Positions 15,355 to 23,459 are shown, counted from the first letter of the stretch. The stretch is 28,578 nt of DNA from CAIOZA01 sp964464375 (GCA_964464375.1 CAYXFU010000040.1:1-28578); one strand, 5' to 3'. Translations and numbers: made by a program. The notes: generated by a model from the letters alone, not told the origin.

Positions 15355-16554
15355 TCAAAGAATTTGTTCAATAAATGTTTCAATTTTAGTTGTGGTTTGT
15401 GCTTCAGAAAAGAATCTCAAGTCGCAGAGATCGCCTTCAATGACAAGTGTTTCTACTCCTGTTGCTTCTTTTAGTCTTTGAGGCATTCCGAAAGATGAAT
15501 TGGAATTATTGAAGCAGGTTTTTGCCTCATGAAAAACAACACCTTTAATCTGATATTCTTCAATTAGTTTAATCATTCTTTTTGTTTTTGTGGCTTCGCT
15601 CATATTGATGAATATTGTTGAATAAGCCAGAGCTGATGATTCGAATGGATGATCTTCATCGAAATCATCGAATATCCAGCTGTTACAATATGTTGATGCC
15701 ACCACAGCAGCATTGTGACTTGAGAATAAGTCTGAACTATAACGTAGTTTACCCCAGATTGGCATTCCTTCCCAGTACACACGTACTTTTTCATTTTCAA
15801 GAATACCTGAACCAGCCTCAACATGAGTGTTCAACTCAGATAATAAAGCTTCATAATACGATTTAGCAACTTCAGTCCCGCGTAGAACTACTATTGGGCC
15901 CATGTGGATTGTACTATCGAAGAATGAAATGGGTGCAGGAACATTACGGGCGGTTTCTAAGCATTGTTTCCATAGCAAAGTAGCTTCCTTACTTATCTTT
16001 AGGGTTGCTTTGAATTTATCTAAATCGAATTTGAGACCTGTAACTTCCTCGCATGTAGGAATCATTGCTTTGAATTGAGCAGTAACATTATCAATATCGG
16101 AAGTCTTAACTTCATCGAGATAACGGGGTGACTGAATGCCAAGGATTGGACACTTAAATTCATTTGCATAAAACATCATCCAGTCCTGAACCTCACGGCA
16201 CTGATTGGTATTATAAACAAGCAGATCAGGTTTTGGAACAGACTCTAAGCCGTAATGCTTAGTCATAGGAGTATTCTTGCTCAAATAAGAACCAATATCA
16301 CTAGTTAAATAGGAGCATATTTCGCTTGAATAACCAAGCTTAGCCGCTACCGGAATGAACTCACCCGATAGTCTTGCCGTCCCGAGAAGTGCTCCATGAT
16401 TTTCCGGGAAATATACTTCAAAGCCAAAACTCCTGAGAAGTTCTGCAGGCCCAACACTTGTGCACCAGGCAATTTTTTTTTCTTTATTCCCCAGACCAAT
16501 GAAATAGTCTGTCATTACTTGCTTTAAGAGCTTTGCTGATTCAATTTTATGCAT
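15355..16554 (-). CDS. HgdB/BcrC-family protein, single-subunit double-cubane or 2-hydroxyacyl-CoA dehydratase-like
   Basis: 399 residues of the 2-hydroxyacyl-CoA dehydratase D-component / benzoyl-CoA reductase superfamily. Cysteines at 31 (WCTSVGPAELL), 80 (ICSYLTSDIG), 119 (NTNQC) and 347 (FHEAKTCFNNS) align with ligand-bearing segments of the family; others are at 135, 168, 198, 290 and 377. The C-terminal EGDLCDLR echoes the family's acidic E-x-D-x2-D-x-R segment. It is not part of the BzdNO pair, which is encoded separately, and no second dehydratase subunit lies beside it. Single-subunit homologues with a dedicated ATPase exist (double-cubane proteins such as Carboxydothermus DCCP and E. 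coli YjiM). The third activator at 6495-7262 would be its partner. It could reduce a small molecule or dehydrate a 2-hydroxyacyl-CoA. Confidence 0.82.
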   Translation of the reverse strand: MHKIESAKLLKQVMTDYFIGLGNKEKKIAWCTSVGPAELLRSFGFEVYFPENHGALLGTARLSGEFIPVAAKLGYSSEICSYLTSDIGSYLSKNTPMTKHYGLESVPKPDLLVYNTNQCREVQDWMMFYANEFKCPILGIQSPRYLDEVKTSDIDNVTAQFKAMIPTCEEVTGLKFDLDKFKATLKISKEATLLWKQCLETARNVPAPISFFDSTIHMGPIVVLRGTEVAKSYYEALLSELNTHVEAGSGILENEKVRVYWEGMPIWGKLRYSSDLFSSHNAAVVASTYCNSWIFDDFDEDHPFESSALAYSTIFINMSEATKTKRMIKLIEEYQIKGVVFHEAKTCFNNSNSSFGMPQRLKEATGVETLVIEGDLCDLRFFSEAQTTTKIETFIEQIL

Positions 16555-16579
16555 ACTATCTACTTATTTATTGTTAATT

Positions 16580-18655
16580 TTATATTTTAATTCTTGCGTC
16601 AACGACTGCCACAGAGTTTTCAAAAGCCATGACAGGATTTAAATCAAGTTCCAAAATTTCAGGATGATTCTGAACAAGCTTAGAGATTCTGAGTATAACA
16701 TCGATAATTGATTGAATATTCAAACCTTTCTCACCGCGCACACCCTTAATAATCGGATACATTTTGATTGAAGTAATCATCTCAAGAGCTTCTGTATCAC
16801 TAATAGGAGCAAGTTCAAAACAAACATCCTTTAAAACTTCTACATAAATGCCGCCCATACCGAACATAATCATGTGCCCAACACCTTTTTCGGCTTTAGC
16901 ACCGATAATGAGTTCCTTCCCTCCCGGCATGAATTTCTGTATGAAATAATTATGCTTGATATCACTGAATTTCTGTGACATTTGAGCCACAGCAGAGGAG
17001 AAAGCAATAGCACTTGCCAGATTTAGAACAACACCGCCGGCATCGCTTTTGTGCACAAGCTCCGGTGCGTCAGCCTTTAGCACTAACGGATAACCAATTT
17101 TCTCGGCTCCGAGCATAGCATCGGCTTTGTTCTCGGCAATGAACCACTCCGAAGTTGGAATATTATAATAATCTAGAATTGCATAAACTTCAAAAGATGA
17201 AAGAATTTCACGCCCTTCTGCCTTGGCTTTACTTATGATTGCACTAACAGCATCGGCATTAATATCTTTAAAATCGGATATGATTCCTTTATTTCTGGAT
17301 TTTAACTCATAGTATTTGGTAAGAGCTACAAGAGCTTTGGCTGCTGTGCCAGGGAAATCATAGAAAGGAATTCCGCCATCGCTCAGAATCTTTGTTGTTT
17401 CAACCCACTGAGCTTTATCAGTCATATAATTGCAGACAATAGGTTTAATGCGCTTAGATGACACCTCAGCGAATTCTTTTGCTACACTTTCGCAGTCCAC
17501 AAAAGGGGGAGTTACAAAATTAATATAAATACTATCAATCTGTTCTTCGTTCATCATCACATCCAGTGCACTTCTGAATTCAGGTGCACCAGCGGTAGCA
17601 ACAACATCAATCGGATTGTTAATCGATGCAGATGCAAACATAGTCTTTTTCAGAACTTCTTCGGCTTTTGCAGATAATTCGGGAATTTCGAGTCCTCCAT
17701 CGACAAGTTCATCAGTAGCAATGATTGCAGGACCACCGGTGTTGGTAATCATTCCAACACGCTTACCACGTGGAATTGGCTGCGCAGCGAATGCGATCGC
17801 TGCCTGACACATTTCCTGAGTATCTTTGAATGACAAGATTCCGGTTTTCTTGAAAATCAGATCAGTAACAATTCCTCCGGCAAGACCACCGGTATGAGAT
17901 GTAGCGGCTTTAGCTCCCTCAAGTGTTCTGCCAGCATTCATTGCCAGAATTGGTTTCTTAGCAGCAACTTCTCTGGCAACATCCATAAAATAACCAGGAT
18001 CATCAAGGCTTTCGATATAGAGTATGATAACCTTAGTCTCGTCATCATCTCCCCAATATTTAATTATTTCAGGTATTGAAATATCGCAGGCGTTTCCATT
18101 GGATGCATACATTCGCATTCCAACGTCGAGATCGAATATATTCTGCATAATAACAGCTCCGACTCCCCCACTCTGAGCCACAATAGAAATATTTCCCGGT
18201 TTTGGATAAGTAAAAGTAAAGTCACAATAAGCATTAAATTCTGGATCTGTATTGATTATACCCTGACAATTAGGACCAAACATTCTAACGCCATATTTCT
18301 TACCACGGGCGACAAAATCATTCTGTAATGCAGCTCCATGCTCGCCCATTTCTTTGAATCCGGCAGTATTGATGATAACATTTTTAACACCCATCTTGCC
18401 ACATTCTTCTATTGCATCAGGTACTCTATCGGGAGGAATAACCAAGTGAACAACATCGATATTTTCAGGGACATCAGAAATCGACTTATAGGCTTTGATT
18501 CCGCGAACATCAGGTGCTTTTGGATTAATTGGGTATATGTTCCCTTTAAAATTAAATCTCTGCAGATTTTTAATAATCACGTTTCCGATTGATAATTCTT
18601 TCGTAGAAGCACCGATAATAGCAACAGATCTCGGTTCAAATAATGATTGAAGCAT
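16580..18655 (-). CDS. ADP-forming acyl-CoA synthetase (acetate-CoA ligase family, alpha-beta fusion)
   Basis: 691 residues carrying all domains of NDP-forming acyl-CoA synthetases in one chain. Residues 1-130 form a CoA-binding Rossmann domain (SVAIIGAST at 10-18). Succinyl-CoA-ligase-like domains run to about 455, with the phosphorylated His254 in ATSHTGGLAG. An ATP-grasp domain fills about 470-691 (KADAPELVHKSDAGGVV). The reaction is acyl-CoA + ADP + Pi = acid + ATP + CoA and is reversible. In this operon it could activate benzoate or another acid at the cost of one phosphoanhydride bond, or recover ATP from acetyl-CoA or another product. It is the only CoA ligase seen in the window. It lies 26 bases after the 68-residue protein and 25 before the HgdB-like gene. 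Confidence 0.9.
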   Translation of the reverse strand: MLQSLFEPRSVAIIGASTKELSIGNVIIKNLQRFNFKGNIYPINPKAPDVRGIKAYKSISDVPENIDVVHLVIPPDRVPDAIEECGKMGVKNVIINTAGFKEMGEHGAALQNDFVARGKKYGVRMFGPNCQGIINTDPEFNAYCDFTFTYPKPGNISIVAQSGGVGAVIMQNIFDLDVGMRMYASNGNACDISIPEIIKYWGDDDETKVIILYIESLDDPGYFMDVAREVAAKKPILAMNAGRTLEGAKAATSHTGGLAGGIVTDLIFKKTGILSFKDTQEMCQAAIAFAAQPIPRGKRVGMITNTGGPAIIATDELVDGGLEIPELSAKAEEVLKKTMFASASINNPIDVVATAGAPEFRSALDVMMNEEQIDSIYINFVTPPFVDCESVAKEFAEVSSKRIKPIVCNYMTDKAQWVETTKILSDGGIPFYDFPGTAAKALVALTKYYELKSRNKGIISDFKDINADAVSAIISKAKAEGREILSSFEVYAILDYYNIPTSEWFIAENKADAMLGAEKIGYPLVLKADAPELVHKSDAGGVVLNLASAIAFSSAVAQMSQKFSDIKHNYFIQKFMPGGKELIIGAKAEKGVGHMIMFGMGGIYVEVLKDVCFELAPISDTEALEMITSIKMYPIIKGVRGEKGLNIQSIIDVILRISKLVQNHPEILELDLNPVMAFENSVAVVDARIKI

Positions 18656-18681
18656 AAATATTCTTTCTGATTACTAAAAAC

Positions 18682-18888
18682 TCATCTTGTAAAAATTACC
18701 TTATATTTTTCAGGGCTAGCCATCAAACATGTTGTGCAGTCGTCCGATGGACATTCTTCCTTACCAACTTCCTTCAGATAGACCTCGAATCCCAATTCGG
18801 TGTATAGATCGACCAATTCGGTTAGGCGTGGCTCTTCAGCTACATTTCTTCTTGTCCATTCGGACTCGTTGAATATTAATTCATTCAT
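18682..18888 (-). CDS. Small Cys-containing protein of unknown function (68 residues)
   Basis: 68 residues, acidic in the N-terminal half, with cysteines C46, C51 and C54 in an ECPSDDCTTC arrangement and a C-terminal KYKVIFTR. There is no signal peptide or membrane segment. GAGG stands eight bases before the ATG and the gene starts 12 bases after the oxidoreductase stop, so it is a real, translated operon member. The stretch LVDLYTELGFEVYLKEV resembles small uncharacterised proteins I associate with anaerobic aromatic-degradation clusters, but I cannot name a function. Three cysteines could hold a metal or one corner of an Fe-S cluster. It may serve the reductase or the oxidoreductase it follows. 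Confidence 0.75.
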   Translation of the reverse strand: MNELIFNESEWTRRNVAEEPRLTELVDLYTELGFEVYLKEVGKEECPSDDCTTCLMASPEKYKVIFTR

Positions 18889-18900
18889 ATAATTAACCTC

Positions 18901-21462
18901 TTAAAACAAATCATCCAAATCATCACCTGCATCTGGCATTTTGCCATGTTTCTGCAGATATTGCTGTAAAAGTTCGCTTTCTCTCTTTGTGTACATAGGT
19001 TCTTCTTCATAAATAAAGTATGAAGCTTCTTTCCCTTCATACAATAATTCTTGTATAAATTGCTTTAGATTATCGCTTCCCTTAATAAAGAAGACTTCCT
19101 TTTTGTCATCTAGAAGCTGAATTACACCGGCCATATCGGGTACAGCAGAAATAAATTCGGGATGGAATTTTATAAATTTCTCAGGTGGCATTGGATTGTG
19201 CCCAAGCTTCATTCTTAGATCGCATTGGAGACAACGGCTAGCCTCGCACAATGCATTGTTTTCATTTAATGTCTGCTCAACTCCGACAAAGGAGTCTACT
19301 CGTTGATCAGGATCAATCAGTTCGGCATACATTCTGTTCAGCTTGTTGAAACCTTCCTCACGTCCGATGAACATATCAAATGAATCATCAAGATTTTGGT
19401 TGAATTCGATATTACCATCTCCACCCAGGAAAACATCAATAGAAATTGCAGCCTTTCGTCCGGCTCCGACAGCATCAATAACAGATGCGGGACCCGAAAC
19501 AAAATCTCCACCTGCATAAAGTCCTCTGATGTCGGTCTGAAGAGTTTCAGAATTTACTTTGATTAAACCACGATGAATGAGTTTATTGATCTGCTCATCA
19601 TTAGCCACTATCGGATCTGACTGCTGCCCGATGCAGGTAATAATTTTATTACACAAGACAGATTCACTAACAGATTCATTGAAAGATGGGGAAAATGCCC
19701 CGGTATCATTAAAAACTGAAGTACATTTCTTTAAATTGATTTCTAATTCCGAATTACCAATATCAGCAATGGAATTAACTCCCCAGCCATTCTTGATTAT
19801 TATTCCTTCTTCCTTTGCTTCCTTTATTTCTTCCGGATAAGCAGGCATCTCACTGTTGGATTCCAGACAGATAATCCTTACTTTCTTAGCTTTGAGTCGG
19901 ACAGCACATCTTGCCGCATCTGTTGCTACGTTACCGCCACCAATAATAACAACAGTTTGGTTCTCAAAATAATTCAAATCAAGATTGTTCTTATTCAGAT
20001 CGTTCAGAAAATCCATTCCATCAATTACATTTGAATGGGAAGCTCCATCAGAAGGGAGTTTTCTGCTTTTCGAGAGACCGGTAGCGATAAAGACAGCATC
20101 ACTTCCATTATTTTTCAAATCGGAAAAAGTGATATCTGAACCGAACGTTTTGCCAGTTATGACCTGCATACCTGATTCCATCAACCGATCGAGATCCTTA
20201 TCCAATATCTCACCCGGTAGTCTGTATCGTGGTATCCCGTAACGCAGCATCCCGCCTAATTTTTCCTCTTTCTCATAAAGAGTAACAGCATGCCCTTTCA
20301 TTGCAAGGATATAAGCCGCTGTCAATCCGGCTGGACCGGCACCGACAACAGATACTTTTTTTCCTGATGTATAGGATGGCTTTTCAATTTTTTGAAGATG
20401 ACCGTAGGTCATAGCATAATCCTTGATCATGCGAATATTGACTGCCTCTTTATTCTCATTGAGAATCTCAGAGACTTCATTACGTTTACATGTACTTTCA
20501 CAGGGATGGAAGCAAACCTTGCCTAGTACTGATGGAAAAGTAAGTCTGGAAGCAATAACTTCTGCCGCCTCGTCAAGTTTATTTTCTGAAACCAGACGCA
20601 GATATTGAGGTATATCAACATCACCCGGGCAATTAGCACGACATGGAACAAATTCATTAACATCTTTAAGCCTGTAAACTCGTTTATCCATCAATGATCC
20701 CGTGGGGCAAACCTCCACACAGGAGCCGCAGAATTTACATTCTGCAGAGTTGAATCCAGGACCTCCGCTTGTGCCAATCAACAGTTTTCCATCTTTAATA
20801 ACGGCTCCGAGTGCGAAAACACCTTTTACCTGCTGACAGACACGGACACAACGTCCGCAGGAGATGCAGAGGTTGTAATCAATTTTGTACAATGGATCAT
20901 CATCAACTACTGGTAAATTCCTGTGAATGTATCTTTGTGTTTCCCCGGGAATACCTATATAATCTGCAATTTTCTGAATCTCACACCTGTTAAGTAGAGC
21001 GCAGCAGCGATCAATGGTACTTACATTCCCTGCACATGTATCTGTCATTGGGATACATCCTTCGTGCTGGCTGCATGTGAGGCAGGAATGTGGATGTGTG
21101 CTAAGAATTACAGCAAGATTTTCCTGACGTTTCTTCTTAATTGCTTCTGAATCTGTCTGAATTGACATCCCGTCTTCAACAACAGCTTTACAAGCAGGAA
21201 TCAAAGTATTATTATTTTCATCAGCAACGAGACAAATTCCACAACCACGTAATTTTGTAATATCAGCGTCTTCATCGCACTCAATACGGTTGTTCCCCTG
21301 ATAAATGAAATCACTCAACTGGATTGTCTGGAACGGTCCAAAATCAGGATGACTGCACAATACGGGTATAAATACACCGGCACTGCGAGCGGCATTTAGG
21401 ACAGTTGTCCCTGAATCAACTGTTAAATCAATTCCATTTATCTTTAATGATATTCTATCCAT
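18901..21462 (-). CDS. Fused NuoG-like / GltD-like NAD(P)H:ferredoxin oxidoreductase (BzdV-like)
   Basis: 853 residues with a long electron path. The N-terminal [2Fe-2S] domain uses C36, C74, C77 and C91. A NuoG-type His/Cys [4Fe-4S] site follows as H123-x3-C127-x2-C130-x5-C136. Two ferredoxin-type clusters are at C199/202/205/209 and C242/245/248/252. A GltD-type domain has C274, C278, C317, C321 and C325. FAD binding is at GAGPAG (374-379), a nucleotide site at IGGGNVATDAAR, and the second FAD motif at GLYAGGDF. The last 70 residues or so are an acidic tail. Such proteins are thought to pass electrons from NAD(P)H to the ferredoxin used by benzoyl-CoA reductase (bzdV in Azoarcus), and the ferredoxin gene sits 15 bases upstream. 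The spacing between C36 and C74 is unusually long. NADH versus NADPH cannot be decided. Confidence 0.87.
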   Translation of the reverse strand: MDRISLKINGIDLTVDSGTTVLNAARSAGVFIPVLCSHPDFGPFQTIQLSDFIYQGNNRIECDEDADITKLRGCGICLVADENNNTLIPACKAVVEDGMSIQTDSEAIKKKRQENLAVILSTHPHSCLTCSQHEGCIPMTDTCAGNVSTIDRCCALLNRCEIQKIADYIGIPGETQRYIHRNLPVVDDDPLYKIDYNLCISCGRCVRVCQQVKGVFALGAVIKDGKLLIGTSGGPGFNSAECKFCGSCVEVCPTGSLMDKRVYRLKDVNEFVPCRANCPGDVDIPQYLRLVSENKLDEAAEVIASRLTFPSVLGKVCFHPCESTCKRNEVSEILNENKEAVNIRMIKDYAMTYGHLQKIEKPSYTSGKKVSVVGAGPAGLTAAYILAMKGHAVTLYEKEEKLGGMLRYGIPRYRLPGEILDKDLDRLMESGMQVITGKTFGSDITFSDLKNNGSDAVFIATGLSKSRKLPSDGASHSNVIDGMDFLNDLNKNNLDLNYFENQTVVIIGGGNVATDAARCAVRLKAKKVRIICLESNSEMPAYPEEIKEAKEEGIIIKNGWGVNSIADIGNSELEINLKKCTSVFNDTGAFSPSFNESVSESVLCNKIITCIGQQSDPIVANDEQINKLIHRGLIKVNSETLQTDIRGLYAGGDFVSGPASVIDAVGAGRKAAISIDVFLGGDGNIEFNQNLDDSFDMFIGREEGFNKLNRMYAELIDPDQRVDSFVGVEQTLNENNALCEASRCLQCDLRMKLGHNPMPPEKFIKFHPEFISAVPDMAGVIQLLDDKKEVFFIKGSDNLKQFIQELLYEGKEASYFIYEEEPMYTKRESELLQQYLQKHGKMPDAGDDLDDLF

Positions 21463-21477
21463 CTAAATCCCTAATAA

Positions 21478-21765
21478 TTACCAGGAATGTGTAATTGCAA
21501 TGGGTTGACATACCTTAACACAAGGTAAGATACTATCTTTACCTTCATTTTTGCAAGGAGCACATGAATACTTAATCTTCTTCCGATGCTCTTCGAGTAC
21601 GACTACCATATTATCATCAGCCATAGGATCATATTCGTTCTCGCGTATCTGCAGTATCCCAGCTGGGCAAGCAGGTATGCATTCACCGCATCCATTGCAC
21701 TTTTCAGTATCGATGCTAATATAGAAATCCCCTGATCCGTCTTTGTATCCAAAATTTGCAATCAT
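21478..21765 (-). CDS. 2x[4Fe-4S] ferredoxin, electron donor for benzoyl-CoA reductase (BzdM-like)
   Basis: 95 residues. The first cluster motif is C23-x2-C26-x2-C29-x3-C33 (CNGCGECIPACP). The second is C68-x2-C71-x10-C82-x3-C86, with an insertion between the second and third Cys as in Allochromatium-type ferredoxins. The donor of Thauera benzoyl-CoA reductase is of that type, with very negative potentials. Placed directly after bzdNOPQ and before the oxidoreductase, it is the obvious carrier between them. Another stretch of about 35 residues separates the two motifs, longer than in minimal ferredoxins. The ATG start has only a weak GAGA site. Confidence 0.9.
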   Translation of the reverse strand: MIANFGYKDGSGDFYISIDTEKCNGCGECIPACPAGILQIRENEYDPMADDNMVVVLEEHRKKIKYSCAPCKNEGKDSILPCVKVCQPIAITHSW

Positions 21766-21794
21766 GATATTTATCTCAATTTATATCAAATTTT

Positions 21795-22661
21795 TTAATT
21801 TCTAGCTTTTTCTGCAAGAGCTCTTCCAAACAATGCGGCACCCAAAGCACCGGCGATCTGTGAATCATAGTTAGTTTTGAGTGTTTCGAAACCCAATTCC
21901 TGTGATAATCTGCGAACTATTCCAACATTCTTTCCAATTCCGCCGGTAATAACGAAATCACTTTCAACTCCTATACGCTGAAGCAAAGTCACCACTCTAT
22001 GGGACATAGCGGAACAGTAAGCAGCTATTACTTTATTCTTGGGCCAACCTTCGCGAAGGAGACCTGTGGCTTCTGTTTTAGCAAAAACTACACAAGTGCT
22101 GCTCACCGGTGGTGGTTCTTCATCGACCTGGAAGGATAATTCACCTACATCTTCGATTGGAATCGAGAGCAGATCCGCAAATACTTCCATTCCACGCCCG
22201 GTTCCTGCCGCACATTTGTCATTCATCAGAAAGTTAGTAACTTTTCCTTTTTCGTCGCAACGGATAGCTTTGCAATCCTGTCCACCCATATCAAGGATTG
22301 TGCGAACAGTGTTGCCATACATCAGATTTGCTCCTCTGGCATGGCATGCAATTTCAGTAATAGTTTTATTAGCAAATGGAACATTAACTCGGCCATAACC
22401 TGTACCGACAACGTAATGGACATTATCCTGAGTCATACCTGTATCTTCCAATGCCCAATTCATTGCATTAGTTGCACTCATAGGACTGTCAGATCCTGTA
22501 CGCATACTTGAATAAGCATATAATTCTCCATCAACCAGAATGACTGCCTGAGAACTAACTGAACCAACATCAATACCGCAAGATACAGTGTTACCATCTT
22601 TCCAATCTATTGTTTCACTTTTCCAATTATATTCTTTCCAACGCCAGAATTCTTTAGCCAT
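21795..22661 (-). CDS. bzdQ: Benzoyl-CoA reductase ATPase subunit Q (BcrA/BcrD/BadFG family)
   Basis: 288 residues. An N-terminal extension of about 27 residues rich in Trp and charge precedes the ASKHA phosphate loop GIDVGSVSSQAV (29-40). GTGYGRVNVPF (87-97) and ILDMGGQDCKAI (122-133) follow. Cys150 (NDKCAAGTG) and Cys190 (STCVVFAKTEA) are the ligands expected for the [4Fe-4S] cluster shared with the partner ATPase subunit. ATP hydrolysis here drives electron transfer to the ring-reducing subunits. The length and sequence suit BzdQ of the Azoarcus-type enzyme rather than the long BcrA (about 440 residues) of Thauera. GGAGG lies six bases before the ATG. P versus Q naming rests on gene order and remembered similarity. 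Confidence 0.9.
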   Translation of the reverse strand: MAKEFWRWKEYNWKSETIDWKDGNTVSCGIDVGSVSSQAVILVDGELYAYSSMRTGSDSPMSATNAMNWALEDTGMTQDNVHYVVGTGYGRVNVPFANKTITEIACHARGANLMYGNTVRTILDMGGQDCKAIRCDEKGKVTNFLMNDKCAAGTGRGMEVFADLLSIPIEDVGELSFQVDEEPPPVSSTCVVFAKTEATGLLREGWPKNKVIAAYCSAMSHRVVTLLQRIGVESDFVITGGIGKNVGIVRRLSQELGFETLKTNYDSQIAGALGAALFGRALAEKARN

Positions 22662-22697
22662 TAAAAACCTCCAATTTTATTTGAAATAAATATATTT

Positions 22698-23459
22698 TTA
22701 ATCATTATAAATAGCGGCACCGAAAGCAGTGACGTATTCTGCGTTTTCAGGAACTATAATATCAGAGTCTAGACCTTTTTTCAACGCATTTATAAACCCT
22801 GTATTCTTTGCCATTCCACCGATAAGCTCGATATCCTTTTCGAATCCAACCTTACGTGTCATTGAAGTGATTCGTGAAGCAACAGCATCATTCACAGCTT
22901 TTGCAATATCTTTTTTATCAGTTTTGGAGTGCAGAAGCGATACTACTTCTGATTCTGCAAAAACTGCACACTGAGCATTCATAGGTATTTCCTTGTCAGA
23001 CTGAAGTGAAAGCATACCAAAATCCTCAATCGATACCTCGAGAGCACGTGCCATCGATTCGATAAAAGCACCTGCACCGGCTGCGCATTTCTCATTCAAT
23101 GCGAAATCGACTATCTTCCCGTTTGAATCGACTCGAATCGATCTTCCTTCTTCGGCACCGACATCAATAACGCAATGTACATTAGGATAGAGAGTAGTAG
23201 CTCCCTTAGCTGCAGCTGTAACTTCAGTAACGCTCTTTTGTGCAAAGTCCACGGCTTTTCTTCCGCTACCCGTTGAAGTTATCAGATTAATCTGATCTTT
23301 AGTCACATTGGCTTCACCAAGAAGTTGATCGTATAAAGCAATGACTGTTTCCTTGGCTTCAAAACCTGAGAGAACCTTGCCTTTGGCGATTATATCCTGA
23401 CCATTGACTATTACAATTTTAATATTCTTTGCACCGACATCTATTCCAACATTTATCAT
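22698..23459 (-). CDS. bzdP: Benzoyl-CoA reductase ATPase subunit P (BcrA/BcrD/BadFG family)
   Basis: 253 residues. The phosphate loop is VGIDVGAKNIKIVIV (4-18), then STGSGRKAVDF, VIDVGAEEGRSI (97-108), Cys125 (NEKCAAGAG), Cys164 (AQCAVFAES) and the adenosine segment IGGMAKNTGF. It pairs with the 288-residue ATPase to form the heterodimeric electron activator of the reductase, sharing one [4Fe-4S] cluster. Both ATPases here are short, unlike the one long and one short pair of the Thauera/Rhodopseudomonas type. It is coupled by a 26-base gap to bzdO and a 36-base gap to bzdQ. AGGAG stands six bases before the ATG. Confidence 0.88.
   Translation of the reverse strand: MINVGIDVGAKNIKIVIVNGQDIIAKGKVLSGFEAKETVIALYDQLLGEANVTKDQINLITSTGSGRKAVDFAQKSVTEVTAAAKGATTLYPNVHCVIDVGAEEGRSIRVDSNGKIVDFALNEKCAAGAGAFIESMARALEVSIEDFGMLSLQSDKEIPMNAQCAVFAESEVVSLLHSKTDKKDIAKAVNDAVASRITSMTRKVGFEKDIELIGGMAKNTGFINALKKGLDSDIIVPENAEYVTAFGAAIYND

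Noticed and set aside
12323..15358. Calling the two reductases panE (pantothenate synthesis)
   Set aside because: Substrate-site Asn positions are changed, there are two copies, and no panB/panC gene is nearby.
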